This document shows positions 9,127 through 18,151 of a stretch of 64,000 nt of DNA, piece by piece. The stretch's first letter is position 1, and each line of letters opens with the position of its first letter. The notes beneath the pieces were generated by a model, which saw only the letters and a program-made list of their open reading frames with translations, had not been told where the DNA came from and did no database searches. A program made the translations under genes and the position numbers. This DNA comes from Desulfobacter sp. (GTDB lineage: Bacteria; Desulfobacterota; Desulfobacteria; Desulfobacterales; Desulfobacteraceae), in NCBI GenBank assembly GCA_028768545.1, contig CP054838.1:3025001-3089000 (forward strand), read 5' to 3'.

Positions 9127-10434
9127 ATGGAACTTGCAAGAAAATTTAAATCTTTGTTTTCAACCGTGCCCATGCTGGGATGGATGTTGGGAACACTAGT
9201 GGCAGTGCTCATTGAGTATTACTGGGGATATGATTATATTTCATATTACCTGGGACTGCCAAAGATTCCCGTGCTTTTCGGCACCCTGATCATGCTCAAG
9301 GAGCCCTTAATGATTCCAGGGGCCCTTGGGTATGATCTTATTGTATATATCATCCCCATCCTGACCGTTGCCAAACTGACCACAGGCCTGACCAACCCCC
9401 TTGCTGCTGTGATGGAAAAACTGCCCCTGGCCCTTTCCGTACTCATTCACCTGGTGCTCTTTTACGGTGTTCTTCAGCTCTGGGCCGGAATCAACGATTA
9501 CAGGGTTCTGGTCATTAAACTGACCATGATTTCCATCATTCTCACGGTGAGCATCAATGTGATCAACGGTTACCAGGGAGAGTTCTCATGCTCCCATCCC
9601 GGATTCATGGCCATTGGCGCCTATGTATCCTCCACCCTCACTTTGATTTTATTTGCCAATGACAAAATATTCGGGGCCGCGCTTTTACCGCCGTCTCTTG
9701 GGCCCTGGCTTTTTCCCATTGCCCTGATTGCCGGAGGTGCAGCCGCAGCTTTAGGATCATTGGCCGTTGCCATCCCGTCTTTTCGAACCCGGGGGGATTA
9801 TCTGGCCATCATCTCTTTAGCCTTTATGTTCATTGTCAAATCCGCCGTGGAAAATCTTCATGTGATCGGCGGTGCCAGGGGCATGGGCGGCCAGCCTGAT
9901 TTTGCCCCTCTCCATGTCATTTTTATCTGGACCATGCTCTGTATCTGGATCATTCACAACTTTGTCACCTCCATTGTGGGCAAAGCCCTGAACACGGTAA
10001 GGGATGATGAGGCCGCCTCGGAATCCATGACCATTAAAACCCGTAAGACCAAAATGACCGCCTTTATGTTCGGCGCCTTCTGGGCAGGGATTGCCGGCGG
10101 ACTCTTTGCCCATGTCCTGGCCTATATCAATCCCGGGATGTTCAGCATTAACCGGCTTGCTGAAATTCTGGCCATGGTCTATTTCGGAGGCCTGAACTCC
10201 ATTGTCGGGTCCATTGTGGGCGCTGTATCCATCAATATCCTGGGCGAAGCCCTTCGTCCCCTGGAATTGTTCAAATGGATCATCATCCCCTTGATTTTGA
10301 TATTTGTTATGATTTTCAGGCCCTACGGGCTGATCTCTTTCAAGGAAATCAACGCCAAACGTTTATTAAAGGCCAGACATAAAAGAACCCCGGGTTCTGA
10401 TCATGTCTCTTCAGAAAAAGAATTAGGAGCGTAA
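9127..10434 (+). CDS. livM: LIV-type ABC transporter permease LivM
   Basis: Second permease subunit, 435 residues, longer than usual because of an N-terminal extension of about 120 residues with extra hydrophobic segments. The LivM core shows NVINGYQGEFSCSHPGFMAIGAY, the AIPSFRTRGDYLAIISLAF motif, and the coupling-helix segment TVRDDEAASESMTI followed by KTKMTAFMFGAFWAGIAGGL. It ends 2 bp before livG, so translation is tightly coupled. Confidence 0.92.
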   Translation: MELARKFKSLFSTVPMLGWMLGTLVAVLIEYYWGYDYISYYLGLPKIPVLFGTLIMLKEPLMIPGALGYDLIVYIIPILTVAKLTTGLTNPLAAVMEKLPLALSVLIHLVLFYGVLQLWAGINDYRVLVIKLTMISIILTVSINVINGYQGEFSCSHPGFMAIGAYVSSTLTLILFANDKIFGAALLPPSLGPWLFPIALIAGGAAAALGSLAVAIPSFRTRGDYLAIISLAFMFIVKSAVENLHVIGGARGMGGQPDFAPLHVIFIWTMLCIWIIHNFVTSIVGKALNTVRDDEAASESMTIKTRKTKMTAFMFGAFWAGIAGGLFAHVLAYINPGMFSINRLAEILAMVYFGGLNSIVGSIVGAVSINILGEALRPLELFKWIIIPLILIFVMIFRPYGLISFKEINAKRLLKARHKRTPGSDHVSSEKELGA

Positions 10435-10436
10435 TT

Positions 10437-11210
10437 ATGACATCATTGCTCAGGGTCGAAAACATGACCCATTATTTCGGCGGGTTGCGGGCCGTTCATA
10501 ATTACAACCTGAACATTGCCCCCCAGCAGATCACAGGGCTTATCGGGCCCAATGGTGCCGGAAAAACCACCATATTTAACCTGATCACAGGGGTTCACAC
10601 CCCTACCCAGGGTCAAATCACCCTGGAAAACCAGAATATTGTCGGGCTTGAAACCAATGAAATTGCAGCCAGGGGATTGGGAAGAACCTTTCAAAACCTT
10701 GCCTTATGGCGGCATATGAACGTATTGGACCATATTAAAATGGCCCATTATTCCCAGCTCAACTACGGGTTGTTTGACTCCTTTTTCAACACCCCTGCCT
10801 GCAGAAGAGAAGAGGCAAGGGTTGAAGAAAATGCATACCGGCTTCTGGAACTATTTGACATCAAACAGCATGCCACCCAGATGGTGACCAACCTGCCCTA
10901 CGGTGCACAGCGGAGGGTGGAGATGGCCCGTGCCATGGCCACCAACCCCAAGGTGCTCTTTCTGGACGAACCCACAGCCGGCATGACCCCGGACGAACTG
11001 GTGCAGATGATTAAGATTATCCGCCAGGTCCATGAGGATTTCAAGGTGGCCATTTTTCTCATTGAACATAGAATGAAATTTGTCATGGAACTTTGCCATT
11101 ATATCCAGACCCTGGTCTTTGGCGAAGTCATTGCCCAAGGCGTGCCCGAGGAAATACAGAACAATCCCGAGGTGATCGAAGCCTATCTGGGTAAGGAGGA
11201 TCTGACCTGA
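10437..11210 (+). CDS. livG: LIV-type ABC transporter ATPase LivG
   Basis: A 257-residue cytoplasmic ATPase. Walker A is GPNGAGKTT, the Q-loop region is GLGRTFQN, the signature is the LivG-type degenerate YGAQRR, Walker B is VLFLDEPTAG, and the switch His is in IFLIEHRM. It dimerises with LivF to energise transport. The stop codon shares a base with the livF start (TGATG). Confidence 0.93.
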   Translation: MTSLLRVENMTHYFGGLRAVHNYNLNIAPQQITGLIGPNGAGKTTIFNLITGVHTPTQGQITLENQNIVGLETNEIAARGLGRTFQNLALWRHMNVLDHIKMAHYSQLNYGLFDSFFNTPACRREEARVEENAYRLLELFDIKQHATQMVTNLPYGAQRRVEMARAMATNPKVLFLDEPTAGMTPDELVQMIKIIRQVHEDFKVAIFLIEHRMKFVMELCHYIQTLVFGEVIAQGVPEEIQNNPEVIEAYLGKEDLT

Positions 11211-11923
11211 TGCAGCTGAAAATAGAAAACCTGAAAGTCTCTTATGGCAATATCAAGGCCCTGCACGGCATCAACTTTACCGTGGATGCCGGTGAAATTC
11301 TCACCATCATCGGTGCCAACGGAGCCGGTAAAAGTACGACCCTCAGGGCCATTTCAAGGATGGTACCGGCAGAAACCGGGTCTGTGATGGAGTTTGAAGG
11401 AAAAAATATCCTCAAATACAGCACAGACAAGGTGGTCACAAACCTGGGGATTTCACATGTGCCCGAAGGCCGCAGGATCTTTGGAAACCTGACAGTGACC
11501 GAAAACCTGACCCTGGCCTGCTTTGCCAGAAAAGACAAGGAACAGATCACCAAAGACCTTAAGTGGGTATTTGATTTGTTCACCCGGCTTGAAGAAAGAA
11601 GAGACCAGCTGGCCGGCACCCTTTCCGGCGGAGAGCAGCAGATGCTGGCCGTTGGACGGGCCTATATGTCGGGCCGTAAAATCATGCTCTTGGACGAACC
11701 CTCCATGGGGCTTGCCCCTTTGCTCATGCTGGACATGTTTGATGCCCTAAAGGAGATCAACAAACTGGGGACCACGATTTTGCTGGTAGAGCAGAATGCC
11801 CGCCTTGCCCTGAAGTTTGCCCAAAGAGGATATGTCATTGAAAACGGGACGTTGGTACTCGAGGGACCGGCCGACGAACTGCTTGACAATCCAGATGTTA
11901 AAAAAGCCTATTTAGGGGCTTAA
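11210..11923 (+). CDS. livF: LIV-type ABC transporter ATPase LivF
   Basis: A 237-residue ATPase partner of LivG. Walker A is GANGAGKST, the signature is LSGGEQQMLAVGRA, Walker B is IMLLDEPSMGL, and the H-loop region is replaced by LLVEQN as is normal for LivF. The start overlaps the livG stop by one base. Last gene of the operon, ending 6 bp before a perfect hairpin. Confidence 0.93.
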   Translation: MQLKIENLKVSYGNIKALHGINFTVDAGEILTIIGANGAGKSTTLRAISRMVPAETGSVMEFEGKNILKYSTDKVVTNLGISHVPEGRRIFGNLTVTENLTLACFARKDKEQITKDLKWVFDLFTRLEERRDQLAGTLSGGEQQMLAVGRAYMSGRKIMLLDEPSMGLAPLLMLDMFDALKEINKLGTTILLVEQNARLALKFAQRGYVIENGTLVLEGPADELLDNPDVKKAYLGA

Positions 11924-11929
11924 ACGTTT

Positions 11930-11965
11930 GACCCAAAGTCCCCGGAAAACCGGGGACTTTGGGTC
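11930..11965. terminator. Perfect 16-bp hairpin between livF and the aminotransferase
   Basis: GACCCAAAGTCCCCGG (11930-11945), loop AAAA, then CCGGGGACTTTGGGTC (11950-11965). Perfectly symmetrical and placed between converging genes, it can end transcription from both sides. It lacks a T tract on the plus side. Confidence 0.7.
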
Positions 11966-11970
11966 ATCGG

Positions 11971-13146
11971 CTATAGATAAGGAAAAAAGGCTGAAACAAG
12001 CCGATTGCAGGCCTTTTCCAGAATGGCTCTGGGACAGGCAATATTCATCCGCTCAAACCCGGCACCGTTCTGACCAAACCAGTCTCCGTGATCCAGTGCA
12101 AGACCTGCCTTTTCTTCCATAATCTGGACGATCTTTTCATGGGAGAGCCCCAGGGCTCTAAAATCAATCCAGGGCAGGTAGGTGGCCTCAAGTTCAAATA
12201 TTTTTACACCGGGCAGCCGGGTTTCGACCTGATCTTTGAGATAAGCATAATTTTCATGGAGATACAAAATCAACGACTCAAGCCAGGGTTGCCCGCCCTC
12301 ATAGGCCGCCCTGGCTGCAATGGCCCCAAAAAGGCTTGAGCTTCCGGTTGAATGAAATCCCAAATTCTCAAAATAAATGCCCATTTCATCCCTTAGCCTA
12401 AGATTTGGAATGATCAAACTTGAATAGCCAAGGCCGGCCAGATTGAATGTTTTGGAAACGGCGTTGGCGGCAATGGAATGATCGGAAAACCATTTGGATA
12501 TGGATTGAAAACTGGTATGCCTATATCCGGGCATGATCAATACATTATTTTTAATACAGATATCTCCGAATCGTCCAAGCTCATCCCGGGTCCAGACCCG
12601 GCCCACAGGATTATGGGGAGAACAGAGAATGGCCATTTTCAATCGTGGGTCAGAGGTTTTGATCTCCAGATCTTCAAAATCCATCTCATAATGTCCCGCC
12701 TTAATCACCAGGGAATTTTCAACCACCCTCCGGCCGTTCTTTTTGATGGCAGATGCAAAAGGATAATATACCGGTGTCTGGATGAGAACCTGGTCTCCTG
12801 GGTGTGTAAACTGCTGAATCAGATAATGGGTGGCCGGTACAATGCCTGGTGTATTTAGTATCCATCCAGGATCAATCTCCCAGTTGTGCCGGGTCTTAAA
12901 CCAGTTGATCAAGGCGGTGTGAGCCCCGGGGTCCTGTACGGTATACCCGTAAATTTGGTGGCCAAGCCTGGACTCCAAAGCATCACACACCACTTGGGGA
13001 GATAAAAAATCCATGTCCGCCACCCAGAGCGGCAGCAACCCCTCTTTTTTGTTGCCAAACCGGGAGTTTAAAACCCAAGGCTCCCATTTCATAGACCCTG
13101 TGCCGCTTCTGTCAATAACCTGGTTAAAATCGATCTTTTTTTCCAT
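11971..13146 (-). CDS. PatB/MalY-family PLP aminotransferase or C-S lyase, missing the PLP-Asp segment
   Basis: A 391-residue fold-type I PLP protein of the PatB/MalY group (cystathionine beta-lyase-like). It has LPLWVADMDF near residue 38, YGYTV, TPVYYPF, the Asn of SPHNPVGRVW, and the Schiff-base Lys in SKTFNLAG (K232). In the family, the strand after KNNVLI continues into a SDEIHSD-type motif whose Asp holds the pyridine nitrogen, then into the G-H/Y-RHT segment. Here residue M205 jumps straight to PGYRHT, so about ten residues including that Asp are absent (junction near 12531). The rest of the frame is intact. Activity is therefore doubtful, although the gene is not otherwise broken. Confidence 0.82.
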   Translation of the reverse strand: MEKKIDFNQVIDRSGTGSMKWEPWVLNSRFGNKKEGLLPLWVADMDFLSPQVVCDALESRLGHQIYGYTVQDPGAHTALINWFKTRHNWEIDPGWILNTPGIVPATHYLIQQFTHPGDQVLIQTPVYYPFASAIKKNGRRVVENSLVIKAGHYEMDFEDLEIKTSDPRLKMAILCSPHNPVGRVWTRDELGRFGDICIKNNVLIMPGYRHTSFQSISKWFSDHSIAANAVSKTFNLAGLGYSSLIIPNLRLRDEMGIYFENLGFHSTGSSSLFGAIAARAAYEGGQPWLESLILYLHENYAYLKDQVETRLPGVKIFELEATYLPWIDFRALGLSHEKIVQIMEEKAGLALDHGDWFGQNGAGFERMNIACPRAILEKACNRLVSAFFPYL

Positions 13147-13336
13147 AAAAAAGTTTCCACTTTACTTATTTTTGAGGACAAACCCCATTGGGATTGCTAT
13201 GATACCGGCCATAAAAAATGGACCCTAATATTGTAAACTCACAGCCAGGATCTATACATGATGAGGGCTTCATTTTTCAGTGTGGTCAGGCGCAAATAGC
13301 ATGGGCTGACCTTTTATTAAAATTTAAGGAGCATTC

Positions 13337-13738
13337 ATGGACGCCCAACTCTCCTATGTCGGTATCATAAAATCCCCATTAAAGCATCTTAAAAACTGCC
13401 CCAAACAAGGATCTGAAGATGGGGTTCATGCCAGGATTGAGATATTTGAACCCTATCGGGAATGCCTTAAGGGAATAACGCCCGGTTCAAAACTTATCAT
13501 TTTAACCTGGCTTCATAAATCTGACCGAAACTGCCTTTGTGTCCATCCCAGGGCCAACCCGGGCAATCCATTGACCGGGGTCTTTTTAACCCGTTCCCCC
13601 AACCGGCCTAACCCCATCGGACTTCATGAGGTAAATGTTCTTGAATCAGACAGCCAACACCTGATTGTCACCCCCCTTGAAGTCCTGGACAATACACCGG
13701 TGGTGGACATTAAAGTTCAATGGCCGTCAAACCCATAG
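13337..13738 (+). CDS. trmO: tRNA (N6-threonylcarbamoyladenosine37-N6)-methyltransferase, TrmO/TsaA-like
   Basis: A 133-residue single-domain member of the UPF0066/TrmO family, which methylates t6A37 in tRNA(Thr)-type tRNAs using S-adenosylmethionine. The diagnostic motifs are YVGIIKSPL at the N-terminus, FLTRSPNRPNPIGLHEV in the middle and LEVLDNTPVVDIK near the end. It is shorter than E. coli TrmO, lacking the C-terminal extension, as in many bacteria and archaea. The start has AAGGAG. Single gene, divergent from the aminotransferase. Confidence 0.85.
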   Translation: MDAQLSYVGIIKSPLKHLKNCPKQGSEDGVHARIEIFEPYRECLKGITPGSKLIILTWLHKSDRNCLCVHPRANPGNPLTGVFLTRSPNRPNPIGLHEVNVLESDSQHLIVTPLEVLDNTPVVDIKVQWPSNP

Positions 13739-13885
13739 GGGTCTTTATGGTTTATGCCAAAACCCTTTGATGCCACCTCACCCATGAGTTTCGTTAAGGT
13801 GGGACAGGCATAAAATCTATTTGACTTTATCATTGGGGTGCGATAATTTTCAATATAGTATAGTTAAATTTATCTTTTCCAAAAT

Positions 13886-13908
13886 TTGTTCGTACAATTT
13901 TAGTACAA
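13886..13908. promoter_or_regulatory. GTACAA repeat before the Lrp-type regulator
   Basis: Two direct GTACAA copies, 11 bp apart centre to centre (13892-13897 and 13903-13908), with a TTGT half-site upstream, lie directly before the regulator start. About one helical turn of spacing is typical of operator half-sites, so autoregulation is possible. Confidence 0.3.
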
Positions 13909-13919
13909 AAAGAGGTTAA

Positions 13920-14363
13920 ATGAAGATCGATAAGACCAACATTGATATCATCAGAGAGTTAAAACAAGGAAAAAAATCCTTTAAAAGAATAGCGGATAAA
14001 CTGGCCATTACAGAAAATACGGTAAGGTCCAGAGTAAATAAACTTCAGGATGAAGGGGTACTTGAAATTTGCGGTCTGGTAGATCCTGCAACCCTTCCGG
14101 GTCACAGGACAGTCATCATCGGAATCAAACTATCCCAGATGAATCTTGTGGAAAAAGGCAAAGAAATCAGCAAGCTAAAAGGGGTGATCTCGGTATCTGT
14201 TGTCACCGGCCGGTACGACCTGGTTGTGCTAGTTTTATTTAAAAAAGGGTTTGGGCTGCTGGAATTTTATACCGAAGAAATTTCCAAGGTTGCCGGCGTC
14301 AACTCGGTTGAGACCTTTGTTGTTTACAAATCCTATAACCTGAAAGTTCCCTACATCTTTTAA
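13920..14363 (+). CDS. Lrp/AsnC-family transcriptional regulator
   Basis: A 147-residue protein with an N-terminal winged helix-turn-helix (residues 5-55, SFKRIADKLAITENTVRSRVNKL) and a C-terminal RAM/AsnC ligand-binding domain (GVISVSVVTGRYDLVVLV, then VNSVETFVVYKSY). It lies 190 bp before the gcv remnants and may once have controlled them, since Lrp-type proteins often respond to amino acids. The ATG at 13920 follows AGAGG. Confidence 0.85.
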   Translation: MKIDKTNIDIIRELKQGKKSFKRIADKLAITENTVRSRVNKLQDEGVLEICGLVDPATLPGHRTVIIGIKLSQMNLVEKGKEISKLKGVISVSVVTGRYDLVVLVLFKKGFGLLEFYTEEISKVAGVNSVETFVVYKSYNLKVPYIF

Positions 14364-14556
14364 GCCCCCTCTCATCCTCAGGATTTGAACTTGAACCCAG
14401 GATGCAGGCAAGTTTTGCCTGAAAAATGTATACGTTTATCGGTCTTTTCTCCCCTTGGCAGCCGGGGGCCAAATTTGCCCGGCATATAAAACCGAGCAAA
14501 AAACACGTATCAGGCAAATTCTGAAAAATTAATATCCATTTAAAAAAGGGGGTGTG

Positions 14557-14920
14557 ATGAACCATCATCTTAAAACCACGCCGCTAAATGAATGGCATAG
14601 ACAGAAAAACGCTAATATGGCGGATTTTGGGGGATTTGACATGCCGCTCTGGTATGAGACCGGGGGCAAAACAGAACACCTGGCCGTAGTCAAATCCGCC
14701 GGCCTGCCTCTGTCCCACCAGGATATGGGTGAATTTTCTTTTATCAATCATCCCTGGGATTTTGTCCTGCCCCTTGATAAAACCAAACAGAGATTTACCA
14801 AACATTTTCCTTGGCAAACAACTCACCTTCAAAGAAGGAAAAAGGGCTATAGGCGTTCGGATTTTTAACGATACCAGACCGGACCGAACCGTAAGACAAG
14901 CGTTAAAACATTTTATTTAA
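14557..14920 (+). pseudogene. gcvT: gcvT (aminomethyltransferase) remnant with internal deletions
   Basis: The first 45 or so codons match the GcvT N-terminus (TPLNEWHRQKNANMADFGGFDMPLWY, EHLAVVKSAG). The frame then jumps at about 14703 to a segment normally found in the middle of the protein (LPLSHQDMGEFSFINHPW). Near 14800 the original frame is lost, and the genuine C-terminus (LTFKEGKR, VRIFNDTRPDRTVR) continues in another frame to a stop at 14918-14920. Only about 120 of roughly 360 or more codons survive. This T-protein is non-functional. It is followed by gcvH and gcvPA in the normal operon order. Confidence 0.8.
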
Positions 14921-14967
14921 ATACGGGTACCCAACCCAATTAAACCCAGCATACAAGGAGGTAATTT

Positions 14968-15366
14968 ATGAAAGCATTGGATGAACTTAATTTTCCTGAG
15001 GACCTAAAATACACAAAAGACCATGAATGGGCAAAAACACAGGACGACACCCTGGTCATCGGGCTTTCTGACTATGCCCAGGACCAGCTCGGGGAAATTG
15101 TATTTGTGGAACTGCCTGAACCTGGAGACAGGTTTTCCCAAGGGGATGAATTCGGCAGTGTGGAATCGGTTAAGGCGGTCTCTGAAATTTATCTGCCAGT
15201 TGGAGGCGAAATCCTTGAAATCAATGAGGATCTTGAAGAGGCCCCCGAACTTGTCAACAATGAATGCTACACCAAAGGCTGGCTGGTTAAAATCAAACCA
15301 GAAGACCCGTCTGAGATGAACAGCCTTATGGATTTAGGAGCATACCTTGAAATGCTGAAAGGATAA
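14968..15366 (+). CDS. gcvH: Glycine cleavage system H protein
   Basis: A 132-residue lipoyl carrier that shuttles the aminomethyl group between P, T and L proteins. The lipoylated Lys is in SVESVKAVSEIYLP. The N-terminal YTKDHEWA and the C-terminal GWLVKIKP are typical. A strong AAGGAGG ribosome site precedes it. It is intact, but the T gene upstream and the P gene downstream are both broken, so it is either orphaned or serves lipoate metabolism or copies elsewhere. Confidence 0.95.
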   Translation: MKALDELNFPEDLKYTKDHEWAKTQDDTLVIGLSDYAQDQLGEIVFVELPEPGDRFSQGDEFGSVESVKAVSEIYLPVGGEILEINEDLEEAPELVNNECYTKGWLVKIKPEDPSEMNSLMDLGAYLEMLKG

Positions 15367-15372
15367 AAAGCC

Positions 15373-16339
15373 ATGCGCTACCTTCCCCATACCCAGGAAG
15401 ATATCGACCAGATGCTGGCCAAAACCGGCCATCCATACTTGGATCATTTATTTGAAACCATACCCGATGCCTTAAAACTCAAACAAGGACTGAATATCCC
15501 CGAGGCCATGAGCGAATGGGACCTGAACCGTTACATGGAAACCCTGGCCTCTGACAACATTGCCTGTAAAGAGTACACCTGTTTTATGGGTGCAGGATCC
15601 TATGACCATTACATTCCGGCCATTGTCCCCTACCTCATCTCCCGTTCCGAATTCATGACAGCCTATACCCCATACCAGCCAGAGGTTAGCCAGGGCACCC
15701 TCCAGGGAATTTATGAATTCCAGACCATGGTGGCAGCGCTTCTCGGAATGGATATTGCCACAGCCTCCCACTATGACGGGGGAACCGCTTTGGCCGAATG
15801 CGCCCTCATTGCCCTGAGAAAAGACAGAAAGGCCGATAAAATTGCCGTATCCTCCCTGATTCACCCGGCCCACAGGGAAATTATCAATACCTATATAGTC
15901 CCTGCAGGATATGAAATGGTTGAAATCCCTGCCAATGACCAGGGGCTCACCGATCTTGGTGCATTTGAAGCCATGAAGGGCGTTGCAGGAGTTGCCGTGC
16001 AATCTCCTAATTTTTTTGGAAACATCGAAGATTTAGGGGCCTTTAAAACTGCAGCCCAGGCCAAGAAAGTGTTGTTCATTACCTCCTTTACCGAAGCCAT
16101 GGCCTATGGGCTGTTAAAAAATCCCGGCAGTTTCGGAGCGGACCTTGTGGCCGGTGAAGGTCAGAGTCTGGGCATTGCCAAAACATTCGGAGGCCCGGGT
16201 CTCGGCCTTTTAACCGGTACCCAAAAGATGATGAGAACCCTGCCCGGCCGCCTGGTGGGAAAAACAGCGGATGCCAACGGCGACTTGGGATATGTGCTTA
16301 CCCTGGCCACACGGGAGCAGCATATTAGGCGGGAAAAAG
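15373..16339 (+). pseudogene. gcvPA: gcvPA (glycine dehydrogenase subunit 1), 3' end removed by IS6
   Basis: The N-terminal 322 or so residues of the P-protein alpha subunit are present: RYLPHTQEDIDQML, GAGSYDHYIPAI, YTPYQPEVSQGTLQGIYEFQT, HYDGGTALAE. The conserved TREQHIRREK is followed directly by IS6 sequence at 16340, where the family continues for roughly another 115-120 residues. The open frame runs into the element and stops at 16389 after about 16 foreign residues. The missing 3' end and gcvPB are not found anywhere in the window, so this is an IS-associated deletion and not a simple insertion. Confidence 0.85.
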
Positions 16340-16625
16340 GGTTCTGTTGCAAAAAATATTTCCAGGACAAAGAGATCGTTCAGGCGTAAAATTTACGCAG
16401 CATAAGAAAACAGATTTTCGACGAATTCTTTCTGCTTTAAAATTTCTCCCTTCCTGATATTTTTAACTTGTCCTTTTCTGATCATGTTCATAATTTCATA
16501 GCCTTTTAGCGTCCGCCAGGCAGAATGAAATGTCTTGAACCCCATACCAGCTCTGACAAGCTTTTTGATAAACCGGTGGTCTTGCTCAATAATATTGTTC
16601 AGATATTTATTCTGTCTTAGGATAC
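16340..16625 (-). mobile_element. Partial IS6-family element (transposase 3' end only)
   Basis: The terminal repeat GGTTCTGTTGCAAAAAA starts at 16340. The following 286 bp match the minus-strand end of the complete copies (last 75 or so transposase codons, reading to the stop at 16393-16395) up to ..CTTAGGATAC. The match then stops and unrelated sequence begins. The 5' part of the transposase and the other terminal repeat are gone. Confidence 0.85.
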
Positions 16626-17040
16626 GGGAATGTTCAGAATTCTGTGTCACGGTTTCGGTTCCCGGATCTGTCTCGGCGCCAGCGGAAGTAAAAGCCAGGT
16701 CCGAGAATGGGCCTTCAATCTGCCACGTCGGAGGAGTTGGCTTTTGCTGGAGCGGAGTTCCTGGAACCATCTTTTCCATCTGTAAATAAATCCCTATCAA
16801 ATTCCCAGCTCTTTATCCAGCCGGCCTTCAAAGAAAATTGCCAACTGGGAAATTGTCAGTGACCAGTTTTGAACCGGCATTGTCCATTTCTTACTGGCGT
16901 TCTGGATCCCCATGTAAAGCAGCTTTAACAGGCTGTCCTGGTTAGGAAACGATCCCTTTGTTTTGGTCAGTTTTCGAAACTATCGATGCACAGCCTCAAT
17001 GGTATTTGTGGTGTATATTATCCGTCGGATCTCTTCTGGA
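16626..17040 (-). mobile_element. IS256-family remnant (transposase C-terminus, with nonsense codon)
   Basis: After about ten unexplained bases, the terminal repeat CAGAATTCTGTGTCAC appears. From there to 17040 the sequence parallels the complete IS256-family element at 31209-32641 at high but not perfect identity: the 3' untranslated part, then the last 80 or so transposase codons. In the copy here the codon for Gln in HRQFRK is TAG. The remnant is cut exactly at the start of the next IS6 copy. Confidence 0.8.
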
Positions 17041-17877
17041 GGTTCTGTTGCAAAAAATTATTAATGTCTGATACAAGTCCGTTTTGGCACTAATTTATTT
17101 GCAGAGAGATAGTATGAAAAATGAAAACCCTTTCAAGTGGCGTCATTATGAAAAAGAAATCATCCTGTTGAATGTTCGCTGGTATCTGAGATATCAACTG
17201 AGTTACAGGAATCTAGAAGAGATGATGCAAGAACGGGGCTTGTCTGTGGATCACAGTACCATTTACCGATGGGTTCATCGCTATGCTCCTGAAATGGAAA
17301 AGCGAAGCAGGAAGTATCTGCGGCAATCAAATGATTCTTACCGTATTGATGAAACATATATCAAGGTGCGGGGGAAAATGAAGTATCTTTACCGAGCGGT
17401 CGATTCCCGTGGAAATACCATCGATTTTCTTCTTCGCAGCAGACGTAATATGGAATCTGCCAAACGATTTTTTAAAAAGATGCTGCGAGCTTCCAATAGC
17501 TCCAGACCTCGGGTTCTGAGTGTTGACGGAAATCCTGCATATCCTCCGGCAGTAAAGGCTTTGAAAGAAAAAAAGCTTCTGAATAAGGACTGTATCCTAA
17601 GACAGAATAAATATCTGAACAATATTATTGAGCAAGACCACCGGTTTATCAAAAAGCTTGTCAGAGCTGGTATGGGGTTCAAGACATTTCATTCTGCCTG
17701 GCGGACGCTAAAAGGCTATGAAATTATGAACATGATCAGAAAAGGACAAGTTAAAAATATCAGGAAGGGAGAAATTTTAAAGCAGAAAGAATTCGTCGAA
17801 AATCTGTTTTCTTATGCTGCGTAAATTTTACGCCTGAACGATCTCTTTGTCCTGGAAATCTTTTTTGCAACAGAACC
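17041..17877 (+). mobile_element. Complete IS6-family insertion sequence (copy A)
   Basis: 837 bp bounded by GGTTCTGTTGCAAAAAA and its inverted form ending TTTTTTGCAACAGAACC, typical IS6/IS26-like termini. The flanking octamers (CTTCTGGA left, AAATTTTG right) differ, so there is no target duplication. It sits between an IS256 remnant and gene-poor DNA. Confidence 0.93.
17114..17824 (+). CDS. IS6-family transposase (copy A)
   Basis: A DDE transposase of 236 residues from the ATG preceded by AGAGAG; an upstream in-frame TTG at 17084 would add ten. The N-terminal helix-turn-helix region contains YRNLEEMMQERGLSVDHSTIYRWV. The catalytic residues are Asp in RIDETYIKV, Asp in SVDGNPAYP and Glu in NIIEQDHRFIKK. 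It differs from the other copies by one visible substitution (RWVHRYA instead of RWVQRYA). It looks intact and probably active. Confidence 0.93.
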   Translation: MKNENPFKWRHYEKEIILLNVRWYLRYQLSYRNLEEMMQERGLSVDHSTIYRWVHRYAPEMEKRSRKYLRQSNDSYRIDETYIKVRGKMKYLYRAVDSRGNTIDFLLRSRRNMESAKRFFKKMLRASNSSRPRVLSVDGNPAYPPAVKALKEKKLLNKDCILRQNKYLNNIIEQDHRFIKKLVRAGMGFKTFHSAWRTLKGYEIMNMIRKGQVKNIRKGEILKQKEFVENLFSYAA

Positions 17878-18151
17878 AAATTTTGGATGCATTAACATTT
17901 TGAACGAGTCTTTGTTATCTGTACAATTCTCCATTTTTTAAAAAATCATTGGATTAACAAGTGTCGATCTAAAACAAATAATTTGCTGTAATAAAACCCG
18001 AGTGTCGTAAACGAAAGCGATACCATGACGATACTTATTCATCATCAAAAACCCACCGATGCTGGAGGCGTTGTTTATTTTTTTTCGATGCTTTTTTTGG
18101 GTAGCAAAGCCGCTTAGGACAAGTTTTTAAAAAAAACCATTCGGATCAAGG
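17878..18151. other. Gene-free DNA between IS6 copy A and the 18.2-kb gene
   Basis: 274 bp, AT-rich. I see no credible coding frame, RNA gene or repeat. It ends close to the 3' end of the converging minus-strand gene. Confidence 0.5.

Noticed and set aside
14364..14556. Possible glycine riboswitch before the gcv genes
   Set aside because: The gap has GC-rich inverted words but I could not find the conserved tandem aptamer core; no support.
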